A stretch of 54,490 nt of DNA from contig CAIKXM010000017.1 of assembly GCA_903831405.1 (NCBI GenBank), positions 1 through 54,490 of the forward strand. The letters are read 5' to 3'. Positions 1-10,080 of the stretch are shown here, one piece after another. The stretch is from an uncultured bacterium. GTDB taxonomy: Bacteria; Babelota; Babeliae; Babelales; Babelaceae. Within the stretch, counting starts at the first letter, position 1. Each line of letters opens with the position of its first letter. Below the pieces are notes generated by a model that was not told the origin of the DNA, searched no databases, and saw only the letters and a list, made by a program, of their open reading frames with translations. Made by a program: the position numbers and the translations under genes.

Positions 1-345
1 GCTGAAATACGCCGGCTCTGTTTTTTAACACATCATTACAAAATAACTCATAAATATCTTGTTATTACTACCCCTCGCGTATCATTACGCATCTCTTGCG
101 TACCATAAAGTTACTCAGCAAAAAACATTTAGCAGCAAAAACTTGCAAATATATACAAATACGGTAATACTAGTTTCTGTATGTTTTTGTTATTTGTTAA
201 TTTTTTTGTCGAAAAGTAGTAAAAGTTGTTTTTTTTAAATTCGTATCCAATTATTTTTCGTTCAAACATTCCCCTCAAATTTGCAATCTCTTTCGTTTTT
301 AGTGTTGTTCAATGTTAGTTTTATTCTTTTTTTTAGTGAGTTCAT
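1..345. other. AT-rich non-coding region upstream of the RRM gene
   Basis: I see no gene here. The stretch is AT-rich with several T runs. A weak promoter-like pair, TTGCAA at 143-148 and TAATAC at 165-170 with 16 nt spacing, could drive the RRM gene, but it would leave a leader of about 170 nt. The ribosome binding site before the RRM gene is weak (GTGAG a few bases before the ATG). No tRNA or other RNA fold was recognised. Confidence 0.4.
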
Positions 346-714
346 ATGAAAATTTATGTAGGTAATCTGTCCTTTTCAGCTACCGAAGATGTTATCAAAG
401 AAGCTTTTGCACAATTCGGAACCGTCATTACAGTTAATATTATTAAAGACAAATTCAGCGGCAATTCAAAAGGCTTCGCCTTTGTAGAAATGCAAGATGC
501 ACAAGAAGCACAACGTGCTATTGATGCTCTTAACAACAAAGACCTTATGGGCAGACCTCTTCGTGTAAACGAAGCTCGTCCACAAGAAGAAAATCGTGAT
601 CGTTACCCACGCAGCAACGGCGGTTCATCCGACCGTTCACGCGGTGGATTTGGTGGAAGCAGCAGCAGCAGCAATGGTGGTCGTTCACAAGGTGGATACC
701 GTAGAAACGATTAG
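346..714 (+). CDS. RRM-type RNA-binding protein with glycine/serine-rich tail
   Basis: A 122-residue single-RRM protein predicted to bind single-stranded RNA in the cytoplasm. The RNP2 motif (IYVGNL, residues 3-8) and RNP1 motif (KGFAFVEM, about 42-49) are intact, with the aromatic residues that stack on bases. The fold spans residues 1-78. The last 40 residues are rich in Arg, Gly and Ser, like the tails of cyanobacterial Rbp proteins and eukaryotic glycine-rich RNA-binding proteins. It stands alone, with a strong terminator directly after it. Single-RRM proteins of this size are known in many bacteria and in some act on mRNA stability or cold response; its actual target cannot be read from the sequence. 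Confidence 0.93.
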   Translation: MKIYVGNLSFSATEDVIKEAFAQFGTVITVNIIKDKFSGNSKGFAFVEMQDAQEAQRAIDALNNKDLMGRPLRVNEARPQEENRDRYPRSNGGSSDRSRGGFGGSSSSSNGGRSQGGYRRND

Positions 715-754
715 GCCTTAAAAACCCTATACCAACGCTACAAAACAAAGAGTA

Positions 755-786
755 AAAGAACCCGTAATGAAAATTACGGGTTCTTT
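755..786 (+). terminator. intrinsic terminator after the RRM gene
   Basis: A perfect 14-bp stem (755-768 with 773-786) closed by a GAAA tetraloop and followed by a T run. It lies 40 nt after the RRM stop codon. Confidence 0.93.
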
Positions 787-895
787 TTTTATGTGCATAA
801 TTACAAAAATCTATCAATCTAGAACAATCTTAGGATATCTTTGATATACATAGATTGTTTTACTGTTTTTCTTTAAAAAAGAGAGGTTTTTATTC

Positions 896-1645
896 ATGAA
901 AATACACATACTAATACTCGCCATTATCACAAGTGCCTGTATGGCAATAAGTAGCATACAAGCAGTATCAAAAGAACAAAAAAAAATAGACCGTATAGCA
1001 CTTGATGAGCAAATTAAAGATATTAACAAAAAATTTACTACGCTATTACAAGAAAAAATCGATTACAAATTTAGAATGAAAATTGCGGATTTAGTCAAAG
1101 CCGCAACGGAAGAACAAAGAAAGCAAGAGTGGGCTTCAGATAAAATAATCACACCAGATCCAACTTTTATAAAAGACCCATTAACCATTCCATATGAAAC
1201 CACCCTTGTATATTTTTTAAATGATTCATACGGTGAAAACGCTACAGAAGCAATACAATTATTAAAAAAAATAAATTATTTAACACGAAAAACTCTGAGA
1301 ATGCCAGAAACAACAGACATTAATGGACAAAAAAGAAAAGCAGAAGGATTGGAAAATGCAAAAACAATTGCTCTCATAATAAAAAAATTATACAAAGACA
1401 TTGATTCTATAAATAGCATTTTTTCACCAACGCCATATCAAAAACGCTACGCTCTTGAACTCACTGCTAGCTATGCTATAGGAATATTTAATACATTAAA
1501 AAGATTCCTTAATATGGCAGAAACAGTCAGTGCGGCTGCAAAAGGTATTGCCGATATCGCAACAAAAGAACGCAAAAGTCTTAAGATACCAACTGATGCT
1601 GAAATAAAAGTTGCTTCTGAAAAAGCTTTACAAAACATTAAATAA
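896..1645 (+). CDS. secreted helical protein, one copy of an unrecognised ~190-residue domain
   Basis: A 249-residue protein of unknown function. The N terminus is a signal peptide (Lys, hydrophobic core to about residue 18, likely cleavage near the AVS at 23-25), so the product is exported. The rest is lysine-rich and predicted mostly helical. It is a paralogue of the next gene: both start MKIH, share the block YQKRYALEL (residues 181-189) followed by a YAIGI segment, and end the domain with an ERK-x-L motif (about 225-229). The ATG follows an AGAGAGG ribosome binding site. The pair looks like a tandem duplication, and no catalytic motif is visible. I do not recognise the family. Confidence 0.85.
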   Translation: MKIHILILAIITSACMAISSIQAVSKEQKKIDRIALDEQIKDINKKFTTLLQEKIDYKFRMKIADLVKAATEEQRKQEWASDKIITPDPTFIKDPLTIPYETTLVYFLNDSYGENATEAIQLLKKINYLTRKTLRMPETTDINGQKRKAEGLENAKTIALIIKKLYKDIDSINSIFSPTPYQKRYALELTASYAIGIFNTLKRFLNMAETVSAAAKGIADIATKERKSLKIPTDAEIKVASEKALQNIK

Positions 1646-1725
1646 CCAAGGGACATACAGTCAGGATGCAAAATGCTGTAAAAAGAATTGTTTATTTTAA
1701 TTTTTGTTAAAAAGAGGATATACAT

Positions 1726-3003
1726 ATGAAAATACATGCTTTACTATTCACTTTTATTGCAAGTATGAGCATAACAATAAGTACTATAAATGCTGCGTCA
1801 AAAAATGAGAAAGCGCCAATGCGTATAAAACTTGATACGCAGCTCAGAGAGATTAATCAAAAAGTTCTTACTTTACTTGACCAAAAAACCAGTCCAGATT
1901 TTACCACAAGATTTCTTAATTTAGTCAAAGAATCATCATCAAAAGCTGTAATAGAAGCATACGAAACTACTCTTATGAAATTTTTAACGGCATATGACAA
2001 AAAAGATGCTAAAGATACTGCAGAAGCAATACAATCGATAAAAAAAATAAACGAATTAACACGAGCAAGCCTGAGTCTACCAGAAGAACCAGGAAATAAA
2101 ACACAAAAGAAAATAGCAACAATATTTGATACTGCACGCGAAATATCAAAAATAATAAAATCATTAAGCAAAACAATCAATTCTGCATACAGCCCCGTTT
2201 CTCTTACACATTATCAAAAACGTTATGCACTCGAACTTGCTGCCACCTATGCTATTGGTATTTATGAATTGCTAAAAACAGTTGTTGATATATTAGAAAA
2301 AGGAAAACTTTTTTCAGACGATATAGCAGAGCCAGTTAACAAAGCTGCACAAGATATCGAAAAAGTAGCAGAGACAGAACGCAAAGATCTTAAAACACAG
2401 CCACTGGCTCCAATAGAAAGATCTACTCAAATAGATTCTGCACAAAAAGACTTGCGGATAGCTCTTGAAAACAGTATGCAACAAATCAACAAAGAATTTA
2501 AAGCAGCCCTCAACACATTAGTTTCCAGAAAGCCAACAAAAAATACTATTAAATCGAACCTTAACAATATTTCAACCAAACTTTTTTCATTAGCTAACGA
2601 AACATTAACAAAATTATACAACAATCAACCCGCAAGCAGCGTGTTTTCTTTTTCTAGCGCAAAAGAAGAGCTTAATAATATTAATAAAATTTTTAATCAA
2701 TTTATAAACCCTGAAAATAGCTCTGACAAAGATATTTCAGCAGTTTATCTAGTAAACATTCTTGAATCTTTAAGCCTAACTATTACGAAGCTTGATCAAT
2801 ATTTTGCACGCTACGCTGTCGAACTACTATTCAACTATGGCATAAACTGTTTAAATGCCATGGCTAACACTAATTCCATAAGCACTGATTCAATGAGAGC
2901 ATACTTTTCTATGGTAGCAAACAACCAATTCGCTGTACAAAAAGTCGCTGACGAAGAACGTAAAAATCTTAACCTGACACAATATTCCTCAGAAATATTT
3001 TAA
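1726..3003 (+). CDS. secreted helical protein with two tandem copies of the same domain
   Basis: A 425-residue exported paralogue of the preceding gene, 80 nt downstream and probably co-transcribed. After a signal peptide (about residues 1-23) it carries two divergent copies of the ~190-residue domain: copy 1 at about 30-223 (YQKRYALELAATYAIGIY, ending ETERKDL) and copy 2 at about 240-418 (FARYAVELLFNYGI, ending DEERKNL). The linker between them is proline-rich. Predicted almost wholly helical; no enzyme motif or lipobox seen. The ATG has a good GAGGAT ribosome binding site. The internal duplication suggests a binding or structural role, but function is unknown. Confidence 0.87.
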   Translation: MKIHALLFTFIASMSITISTINAASKNEKAPMRIKLDTQLREINQKVLTLLDQKTSPDFTTRFLNLVKESSSKAVIEAYETTLMKFLTAYDKKDAKDTAEAIQSIKKINELTRASLSLPEEPGNKTQKKIATIFDTAREISKIIKSLSKTINSAYSPVSLTHYQKRYALELAATYAIGIYELLKTVVDILEKGKLFSDDIAEPVNKAAQDIEKVAETERKDLKTQPLAPIERSTQIDSAQKDLRIALENSMQQINKEFKAALNTLVSRKPTKNTIKSNLNNISTKLFSLANETLTKLYNNQPASSVFSFSSAKEELNNINKIFNQFINPENSSDKDISAVYLVNILESLSLTITKLDQYFARYAVELLFNYGINCLNAMANTNSISTDSMRAYFSMVANNQFAVQKVADEERKNLNLTQYSSEIF

Positions 3004-3017
3004 TTACCGTGCTATTT

Positions 3018-3061
3018 AAAAGACATAGAACCTATAAAATTTTATAGGTTCTATGTCTTTT
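3018..3061. terminator. bidirectional intrinsic terminator
   Basis: A perfect 22-bp inverted repeat (3018-3039 with 3040-3061) with A and T runs at the ends. It lies between the convergent secreted-protein gene and Nudix-like gene and can serve both strands. Confidence 0.9.
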
Positions 3062-3113
3062 TTTAATACTAAAAAGTAAAACCATGACAGCCTTATGTTC
3101 AATGAAAAAGCTA

Positions 3114-3755
3114 TTACCACTGTTGCAAAACAATAGAGCTCCACGTCTCGAAGTTATTTACATGATCATCATTTACACATGCGCACATTTCTTTGCAAGT
3201 ATCTATTGATGTAAAATAACCCGTTTTATGTTCATCACGAATAGCAATCTGATCTTTATTCTTGGTTACACAGACTGTATACACAACACCACAATGCACT
3301 CTTCCTACAGGATTGTTGTCATCATTAATAAAACCGATACAGCAACCATGCTCAATGTCACCAGAAGTCAGGCCTGCAATTTCTTCATCAATCTCACGCC
3401 GTGCCCATGCAAGATTCTCTACATCAAATGTACACATGCCAGTTGCATCAAAATCTTGATCTCGTATATGCCCACCAACCCCTATACTCTTTTTACAGCG
3501 CAAGCGTTGCTCACTTGCCTGTGCACAACGTTGCATAACAAATATATCCCTGCTATCACAGAGCACAACATAGGGTATAATTTGCTTATATCGCTCATCA
3601 CACTCTGCAGCAGAGCGTAGCATAAACATTCCATGCTCACGTACACATTCTGTAAACACATTCATGCTATCAGTTCGCAATCCCTGCCATTCACCCATAT
3701 GCTCCATAAGCTTTTCAACTGGTACTACCAAAATTGATTCATCTTTTTTTATCAT
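3114..3755 (-). CDS. Nudix-like predicted phosphoesterase (COG4112/YmaB type)
   Basis: A Nudix-fold hydrolase of about 213 residues. The conserved box is visible as a glycine-bearing GVGGHI strand, then about 20 residues later a helix with REIDEEI, matching the REUXEE core that binds Mg2+. The spacing between the glycine and REUXEE is longer than in canonical MutT, as in the YmaB/COG4112 group, and the ILVVP opening and total length also fit that group. Its substrate is not known. Upstream in-frame ATGs at 3824, 3815 and 3941 exist; I chose 3755 because it has a GTGAG site and the family begins near here. The longest form would overlap leuS on the other strand. It is divergent from leuS. Confidence 0.75.
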   Translation of the reverse strand: MIKKDESILVVPVEKLMEHMGEWQGLRTDSMNVFTECVREHGMFMLRSAAECDERYKQIIPYVVLCDSRDIFVMQRCAQASEQRLRCKKSIGVGGHIRDQDFDATGMCTFDVENLAWARREIDEEIAGLTSGDIEHGCCIGFINDDNNPVGRVHCGVVYTVCVTKNKDQIAIRDEHKTGYFTSIDTCKEMCACVNDDHVNNFETWSSIVLQQW

Positions 3756-3887
3756 ATTTTTGCTCACTTTCCACAAAACACCATTTTTCTCATGTTCTTT
3801 TTTGCTTGTTATCATTTTGTGCATTATTTTTATAAGAGCAATAAAATCTATACGGTTGAGCAATATAAAAGTGAAAGTGAACTGCAA

Positions 3888-6305
3888 ATGAAATACGACA
3901 TTCACGACATTGAACAAAAGTGGCAAGAGCGTTGGGCGCAAAAAAATGATGCCGAATCAAAGCCAACAGGTAGCGGGAAAAAATACTACTGCCTTGATAT
4001 GTTTCCCTATCCATCAGGATCAGGATTGCACGTAGGACACTGGAGAGGATATGTTCTCTCTGATGTATACGCTCGTATTAAATGGCTCGAGGGCTACAAT
4101 ATTTTGCATCCTATGGGTTGGGATGCTTTTGGGCTACCAGCCGAAAATGACGCTATTAAAAAAGGCATGCACCCGGCAACGACAACGGCGACCAATATTG
4201 CTAACTTTAAAAAACAGCTCACCAAGATTGGTGCTGTCTATGATTGGTCAAAAGAAGTTAACACTACTGATCCAAGCTACTACAAGTGGACGCAGTGGAT
4301 ATTTCTTAAAATGTATAAAGCAGGACTTGCCTATCAAAGCAATCTTCCAGTGAACTGGTGTCCTTCGTGTTTGACTGGTCTTGCAAATGAAGAAGTAGTT
4401 GATAATAAATGTGAGCGCTGCGGCAGCGTAGTCGAAACAAAAAACATTCGCCAATGGGTGCTCAAAATAACGTCCTATGCAGAAAAACTGCTCGATGGCC
4501 TCAATAAACTTAATTGGCCAGAAAAAGTAAAAACTATGCAACGCAACTGGATTGGTAAAAGCGAAGGAGTAATAATCACCTTCAAAATGATTACTGAGGA
4601 TGGCGTAGCAGTTCCCCTGCCGGTGTTTACGACCCGTGCAGAAACAATCTATGGCGTCACCTACTTAGTTATCGCTCATAATCATGACCTCTTAAAGCAG
4701 TATATATCTGCAGACAAACAAGAAGAATTACGAATCTTTACACAAAATGCTTCTAATACCATTTCGGCAGAAAAAGAAAAAAATAAAGAAGGTTTTTTTA
4801 CCGGGCTCTATGCGTTTCATCCGCTTACAAACGAAAAGCTACCTATATACGCAGCAACATATGTTCTCAAAGACTATGCAACAGGAACGGTTATGGCTGT
4901 TCCTGCACATGACAAACGAGATCATGCATTCGCAACACACTATAATTTGCCCATTCATTTTGTTATCCAAAATCCACTGGGCGACGATTTCGACCTATAT
5001 GAGGGCGATGGCATACTAATGCATAGCAACAATTTTGATGGCCTCGTTGCATACTCTACTGCCCGAACTGCTATTAGCAATCATTTGATAAAACATGATC
5101 TCGCAAAAAAAGTAGTTACCTATAAACTACGTGATTGGATATTCTCACGCCAGCGCTATTGGGGAGAGCCTATACCGCTTATTCACTGTGCTAACTGCGG
5201 CGTTGTCCCCGTGGACGAGAAAGATCTTCCAATTGTTTTGCCACAAGTTGAAGCATATCAACCTACCGGCACTGGTGAATCGCCCCTTGCAGCAATTGAC
5301 GAATGGGTCAATACTACCTGTCCAACCTGCGGTGGTGCGGCAAAAAGAGAAACTAATACTATGCCTCAATGGGCAGGATCGTGCTGGTACTTTTTACGCT
5401 ATCCAAACCCACAGTTAGATAGCGCTGCTTTTAGTGAAAAAGATATGCGCTACTGGCTGCCCGTTGATCTATATGTTGGTGGCATTGAGCATGCTATTCT
5501 ACATTTATTATACTCGCGCTTTTATATCAAAGTGCTCTATGATCTTGGCTATTTGCCCTTTGATGAGCCGTTTAGCGAGCTATTTAACCAGGGAATGGTA
5601 TGCAAATACTCAGAAAAAAGTGGATTAGTTGAGAAGATGTCCAAGTCACAGGGTAATGTTGTCAACCCTGATGACATTGTTAAGCAGTATGGCTCAGATG
5701 CACTGCGCATGTATATTCTATTTATGGGACCACCAGAGCTTGATTGCGAATGGCAAGATAATGGCATGGAAGGTATAAAACGCTTTAATCAAAAGCTATG
5801 GAATTTTGTTATTGCACAAAGCGAAACCGGCGCAAAAACAGAGACACTGCAGGCAAAAAAACTGTTCAATAATTTCCTCAAAAAATATTATGAGCGTTTA
5901 AATCTCTACAAGCCGAATACCGCAATAGCGGCAATGATGGAATGGCTTAATGAGTCGATTGCATCAGAGCATCAATATAGCAGTGAAACCATACAGAATA
6001 TTCTTATTGTTTTCTCTGCCCTTGCTCCACATATGGCAAGTGAGTTACTCGAAACATTGTACAAAAAAGAACTTGCAGTATGCAAATGGCCAGTTTTTGA
6101 TCCAGAACTTGTCGGCGAAGATACTATGACTATAGCCATACAAATCAATGGCAAAACAAAAAAGACCATTACTTTGCCCATAGCTGCAACAGAATCAATA
6201 ATTGTTGAAAGCGCAACACAGGCTGTACAAGAAAGTTTGCACAATAAGACTATTATTAAAACTATTGTTGTAGCCGGACGACTGGTTAATTTTGTAGTGC
6301 AATAA
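3888..6305 (+). CDS. leuS: leucyl-tRNA synthetase
   Basis: An 805-residue class Ia aminoacyl-tRNA synthetase that charges tRNA-Leu in the cytoplasm. The HIGH motif is HVGH (48-51) and the KMSKS loop is intact (583-587). Between them lie a zinc-ribbon-like segment with two Cys pairs (CPSC and CERC) and the CP1 editing domain with the threonine-rich [11 protein letters not shown] stretch and the conserved [11 protein letters not shown] loop. The C terminus has the anticodon-binding helices and the small NGKTK domain typical of bacterial LeuRS. Length is normal. I chose the ATG at 3888 because family members start at MKYD followed by IEQKWQ; longer in-frame starts only add unrelated hydrophobic sequence. 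Confidence 0.98.
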   Translation: MKYDIHDIEQKWQERWAQKNDAESKPTGSGKKYYCLDMFPYPSGSGLHVGHWRGYVLSDVYARIKWLEGYNILHPMGWDAFGLPAENDAIKKGMHPATTTATNIANFKKQLTKIGAVYDWSKEVNTTDPSYYKWTQWIFLKMYKAGLAYQSNLPVNWCPSCLTGLANEEVVDNKCERCGSVVETKNIRQWVLKITSYAEKLLDGLNKLNWPEKVKTMQRNWIGKSEGVIITFKMITEDGVAVPLPVFTTRAETIYGVTYLVIAHNHDLLKQYISADKQEELRIFTQNASNTISAEKEKNKEGFFTGLYAFHPLTNEKLPIYAATYVLKDYATGTVMAVPAHDKRDHAFATHYNLPIHFVIQNPLGDDFDLYEGDGILMHSNNFDGLVAYSTARTAISNHLIKHDLAKKVVTYKLRDWIFSRQRYWGEPIPLIHCANCGVVPVDEKDLPIVLPQVEAYQPTGTGESPLAAIDEWVNTTCPTCGGAAKRETNTMPQWAGSCWYFLRYPNPQLDSAAFSEKDMRYWLPVDLYVGGIEHAILHLLYSRFYIKVLYDLGYLPFDEPFSELFNQGMVCKYSEKSGLVEKMSKSQGNVVNPDDIVKQYGSDALRMYILFMGPPELDCEWQDNGMEGIKRFNQKLWNFVIAQSETGAKTETLQAKKLFNNFLKKYYERLNLYKPNTAIAAMMEWLNESIASEHQYSSETIQNILIVFSALAPHMASELLETLYKKELAVCKWPVFDPELVGEDTMTIAIQINGKTKKTITLPIAATESIIVESATQAVQESLHNKTIIKTIVVAGRLVNFVVQ

Positions 6306-6369
6306 ATTGCTGTTATACAACATAACAAGATTATTCATTATTTTTTGTAAGCACTATACACAGTAATCA

Positions 6370-6413
6370 AACATAAGAGAGTGCGTGAACAAAATCACGC
6401 ACTCTCTTATGTT
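6370..6413. terminator. bidirectional intrinsic terminator between leuS and the ankyrin gene
   Basis: A 19-bp perfect stem (6370-6388 with 6395-6413) with a 6-nt loop. It lies between the convergent leuS and ankyrin genes, 10 nt from the end of the latter. Confidence 0.85.
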
Positions 6414-6423
6414 TGTAATAAAG

Positions 6424-7785
6424 TTATTTTTTTATCTTTTTACCACCAAACTTCTCATACGTTTCTTGCAAAATTTTTTTTAGCTCATTCTTTTGAGAAA
6501 CATTTATATCTCTTGTATCCAATTTATCAATATAATCAAATACCGTCATTCCTTGCTTGTCTTTTGCATACATATCTGCACCTTTTGCAATGAGCAAAGA
6601 TGCAATTTTTTTTGAATCAGAAATATTGTGAGATTTCCAAAACAATGCCATCAAAGGCGTAATCCCTCCTGCGCCAATCATATTACTATCAGCACCTTTT
6701 TCAAGCAAAAGGGTAACTAATTTTTCTGATAAAGAACTAGAGAAACGCATCATCATAATAGCAAAAAACAAAGGTTCTAAGAGATAAGGTGGAAGAGAAT
6801 TAATTTGTACATTTTTTGCAAGCAATTGACGAACTATCTCTAAAAATGCTTCTTCATTGTCAATTTTGGTAAGATCTAAACGTGTATTATCCAAAAAAAT
6901 CAATAATGCATTAGCCGGAACCTCAATACCTTTTACAATTAACAGCTTAACTATATCATTGAGAATCTCATATTTTTTAATCCTATAAAGTGCCCTTATC
7001 AATGAATTCCAACCAATAGAACCTGTAGCATTAATATCTACGCCTCTTGCAAGCAATTGAGAAACAATGTTTTTAAGGTCCAAACCAGGATTTCTTGAAT
7101 AAGAATTTATTGCAGATATCAATGCATTGTCTCCATTAAAATCTTTGGCATTAACATCAGCACCCTTATCGAGCAATTTTTGAAACACTTGTTGCAAGAT
7201 AACGCCATTTTCAATTAAAAAAGTCAGGAATAATGGTTGCATTTCTCCAGACTTGGCATTAACACCAACACCCGCATCGATCAGCATCTGTATAATAACA
7301 GCAAGAATATCGCTCTGTTTATCATTAAGATAAATTAAAGCATTTTCTAAAACAGTCCTTTCATAGTTATCTTTGGCATTAATGTCAGCACCTTTTGCAA
7401 TTAACTGTTTTACCGTATCTTTGAGAATCGTATCATCGGTAATTAGATTTATTGCTATTATTAATGAATTTGATCCACCTGCGCTTTTCGCTTGTGGGTG
7501 TGCAAGCAATATTTGCTTTATTTCTTCGAACTTTTTATCTTTGGCCAATATTTCCAATTTATCAAAAGCTAATACAGAAGAACGATCATCAACATTTTTG
7601 GCCACACCGACTTGCCCTATTGCTCCCTGTGATACAGTTCCCGATGATGATACCCTCTGAGATGCTGCACTTTTTGGCGATACCACTGATGATGATACCG
7701 TCTTTGGTGGTACTGCATCTTTGACTTTGCCATGTATTACAGAACATAATAAAACACAACCCATAAACAAACATTTTTTCACCAT
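6424..7785 (-). CDS. secreted ankyrin-repeat protein
   Basis: A 453-residue exported protein. A signal peptide (about residues 1-20) is followed by a low-complexity Ser/Val-rich linker (about 25-70) and about eight ankyrin-type repeats to residue 440. Repeat turns are recognisable by GADINAKD, GVGVNAKS, GADVNAKD, GVDINATG, GADSNMIG and GADMYAKD. The repeats are longer than the usual 33 residues, about 38-45, with extra helix length. The C terminus is lysine-rich. Ankyrin proteins with export signals are common in intracellular bacteria and bind other proteins; the partner cannot be told here. The terminator it shares with leuS lies just after it, and a repeated intergenic element precedes it. 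Confidence 0.93.
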   Translation of the reverse strand: MVKKCLFMGCVLLCSVIHGKVKDAVPPKTVSSSVVSPKSAASQRVSSSGTVSQGAIGQVGVAKNVDDRSSVLAFDKLEILAKDKKFEEIKQILLAHPQAKSAGGSNSLIIAINLITDDTILKDTVKQLIAKGADINAKDNYERTVLENALIYLNDKQSDILAVIIQMLIDAGVGVNAKSGEMQPLFLTFLIENGVILQQVFQKLLDKGADVNAKDFNGDNALISAINSYSRNPGLDLKNIVSQLLARGVDINATGSIGWNSLIRALYRIKKYEILNDIVKLLIVKGIEVPANALLIFLDNTRLDLTKIDNEEAFLEIVRQLLAKNVQINSLPPYLLEPLFFAIMMMRFSSSLSEKLVTLLLEKGADSNMIGAGGITPLMALFWKSHNISDSKKIASLLIAKGADMYAKDKQGMTVFDYIDKLDTRDINVSQKNELKKILQETYEKFGGKKIKK

Positions 7786-7950
7786 CCCTGCTCCTTTTTT
7801 TTAAAAACATATCAATATGACGAAGCTCTCTCAAAAATAATAAGCAAAAGAAAATACTATATATTTTAATAAAATAGGCTGAGCAGCTACAGGTATTACT
7901 TACGCCCCTTTTTTATCACATAATAATTGTTATTTTTCACCTGCTATAAA

Positions 7951-8056
7951 ACTTACTACTTTTGATTTGAAAAAATAAACAATTTCTACGAACAAAAAAA
8001 GAGCAGGTATCATCCTGCCCTTCCAAATTTTTTTGTACATTGGGTTGTAAAAAACG
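7951..8056 (-). repeat. intergenic repeat, copy A (terminator plus leader)
   Basis: About 106 nt that align along their whole length with 10081-10188, at roughly three-quarters identity by eye. Read on the minus strand, it begins just after the cupin gene, holds the terminator hairpin, and runs toward the promoter region of the ankyrin gene. Shared landmarks are a CATCCTGC block, a TTCCAAA block and a TTTGAAAAA block. Confidence 0.65.
8001..8020 (-). terminator. intrinsic terminator after the cupin gene
   Basis: On the minus strand a 7-bp GC-rich stem (with one G-T pair) and a 6-nt loop are followed by seven T. It lies about 60 nt after the cupin gene stop. Confidence 0.75.
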
Positions 8057-8076
8057 TCTTAATACAGCAATTAAAA

Positions 8077-9450
8077 TTACTTCAAAGCTTGTACTATCGC
8101 TTTGTGCACAAATCCCGTTGTTCTTTTTTCTAAGTTTTTCAGAGCTTGTACAACTTCACCAGACTTATTATTTGCAAGAGCCTTTATAACAGCAACACGC
8201 AGTGCCCAATGTTCAGCTGGATTATTTGCAATAGCAAGCTTTTCTGCAATAAAATCATTAACAAATAACTTAGCAGCATAATAGCGCTCTAAGTACGGCG
8301 CATCCTGATTTGCCAGAATCGCCCGCACAGCGTTCTTGTCTTCTGCGCCTATATCGCTTATTTTTTTAGAGATTTCATTTATTGCTTCATCAAACTGCCA
8401 TACACCTATTGCGGCATGTATTTCTTTTACTGCATCCTGGGGGAAAACTTTAATCACATCGTCAAAGGGAGGATTTGTAATAACAATCATTTTGAGCGGC
8501 GCATCGCCAACGTTTCTAAATTGAGTATGCGTATTAGCTGGGCTTGCAATATAATCACCTGCGCTAACCCTAAATGGCCCTCTTTCTTGTTCTGCATCTT
8601 TAGTCCAAAATTCACCCTCACCAGAGACTACAAAAAATTCTTCATCCATAGTGCGTCTAAAAATAGCCATTGCTCCTTTATTGTGCTCTGACATACGGAC
8701 AGCTACATCAAAGCCCTTCTTGACGTTCTCTGCTACCTCATATACACCATATTGCTTTATCGTTACCAAACAACTACCTGCAAACATTGGCTTGGTACGA
8801 TATTGATAGTTTTGCTCGTCAATTGCCTCAGACCATACTCTATACACATATGCATCAAGTTTTTTATCTTTACTCAAAAGACCTAGTACATACGAGGCTG
8901 CCGCTTTAATGTCATAATCTCTGTCCCAAACAAATCTCAACACATGATCAATAAACTCTTTATTTCTATATTTTTTTGCATCTGTATGTTCTAGCGCATT
9001 CACTATAGTAATACAGTCTGCCCTTTGCACAGCTTCTAAAAGCTCGCTTTGAGCAGGTGTTACAACTTTTGCTCTCTTTGTTTTTTGACGAGCAGATTTA
9101 GTAAAAACAGTATAATCAGCATTGTCATCAACAACCAGGCAATCATCTGCCGCTAGGCCTATTTTTGCATTTTCACCAATCGTTACTTTTGCAACAAAGT
9201 TTTTCCATGGTATGCCAAGAATATCTGGGCGCCCTTTTTGGATAAAGTACTGCTTTCCTGCAGACTCACACGTCCATTCGCGACCCTCTGGTGTTGTCTG
9301 AACAGGTATTGCCTGAACGGTTGATAGAGCACCAGGAAATAAATAACTCTTTTTCTGCAACGATTCAGTCAACTCGCTTTCAATCGATGCGAACAACACT
9401 GAACCAAAACAGCTCAGCAATGCTATTATGACAAAATTTTTATTCCACAT
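8077..9450 (-). CDS. secreted cupin protein flanked by HEAT-like helical repeats
   Basis: A 457-residue exported protein. A signal peptide (about 1-21) leads into a domain of unknown type (about 25-125), then helices with HEAT-like character (about 130-200), a cupin beta-barrel (about 245-330), and a second helical HEAT-like region to the end. The second cupin motif is clear (G, then P, then H and N in the segment after SAGDYIASP). In the first motif the usual His-x-His is not evident, so metal binding may be altered. I chose the ATG at 9450, which lies nine bases after AGGAG; a TTG two codons upstream is less likely. Substrate and role are unknown; cupins range from isomerases to sensors. 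Confidence 0.8.
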   Translation of the reverse strand: MWNKNFVIIALLSCFGSVLFASIESELTESLQKKSYLFPGALSTVQAIPVQTTPEGREWTCESAGKQYFIQKGRPDILGIPWKNFVAKVTIGENAKIGLAADDCLVVDDNADYTVFTKSARQKTKRAKVVTPAQSELLEAVQRADCITIVNALEHTDAKKYRNKEFIDHVLRFVWDRDYDIKAAASYVLGLLSKDKKLDAYVYRVWSEAIDEQNYQYRTKPMFAGSCLVTIKQYGVYEVAENVKKGFDVAVRMSEHNKGAMAIFRRTMDEEFFVVSGEGEFWTKDAEQERGPFRVSAGDYIASPANTHTQFRNVGDAPLKMIVITNPPFDDVIKVFPQDAVKEIHAAIGVWQFDEAINEISKKISDIGAEDKNAVRAILANQDAPYLERYYAAKLFVNDFIAEKLAIANNPAEHWALRVAVIKALANNKSGEVVQALKNLEKRTTGFVHKAIVQALK

Positions 9451-9527
9451 ACGCAATAGCTCCTCTCTTTATAATTATCATTTGGCATAAACACCATTGC
9501 ATAAATTTTTATTTATTATTATTCATT

Positions 9528-10025
9528 TCAACCCAAGGTTTGCGCAAACTCTGCAAGCTCTGCACGCTCATCATTATTCAAAGATTCAAGAAATAACTCA
9601 AATTCTTCTACATCATCATTGGTAATATTAGGATCTTTATCAGCAAGGCCAATAAATTTTCTAAGTTCCTGATCAATCAGAGCATCGTTACCGCCTTTTT
9701 TTGCGCCAGAGCCAACTCTCTGAGGTGACGCTGTAACAGTATGTTGAGAGGAAACTATTCTTGAAGAAGGCCTCCTTTGCATAGTAGCAAGCACTTCTCG
9801 CAAATAGCCAAGAGTAAGAGGTTGCTGAAGATCTCTAGACGGACTGCTTGATGGAAGAATGGTCGGATCAAATAAATTATCACGCAACACCACAGGTCTT
9901 GGTACAGCCGAAAACTGGTTTGCTGCAGATGTACTTGAAGCCGCTGTTGCCGGCGGCTGTTGCATTGCCACCATGCCCGTACTACTCAAAAATAACAGGC
10001 AACTAAAAGCACTATATAATTTCAT
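9528..10025 (-). CDS. small secreted protein with acidic helical C terminus
   Basis: A 165-residue protein of unknown function. It has a clear signal peptide (MKLYSAFSCLLFLSS, cleavage probably near VAMQ), a low-complexity Ala/Ser/Pro-rich middle (about 25-115), and a compact acidic segment of about 50 residues predicted to form helices (DDVEEFELFLESL). The ATG at 10025 is preceded by GGAGG; an in-frame ATG five codons upstream overlaps that site and is unlikely. The gene stops with TGA. It sits between the cupin and a POZ-WD40 gene, each in its own unit by the terminators around. No family recognised. Confidence 0.75.
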   Translation of the reverse strand: MKLYSAFSCLLFLSSTGMVAMQQPPATAASSTSAANQFSAVPRPVVLRDNLFDPTILPSSSPSRDLQQPLTLGYLREVLATMQRRPSSRIVSSQHTVTASPQRVGSGAKKGGNDALIDQELRKFIGLADKDPNITNDDVEEFELFLESLNNDERAELAEFAQTLG

Positions 10026-10080
10026 AATTACAACCTCCATTTTTTCACATAATTCTTATTATTAATACATACTATTAAAA

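Noticed and set aside
1-345. Possible tRNA 3' end or RNA gene at the window start
   Set aside because: GC-rich start is too short and no cloverleaf arms could be paired.
3792-3887. Longer N terminus for LeuS
   Set aside because: Adds hydrophobic residues unlike the family; the family start MKYD-type lies at 3888.
3756-3941. Longer N terminus for the Nudix-like protein
   Set aside because: It would overlap leuS on the other strand, has no binding site and no family counterpart.
7373-7724. Plus-strand open frames inside the ankyrin gene
   Set aside because: They are shadows of the repeat-rich minus-strand gene and lack binding sites.
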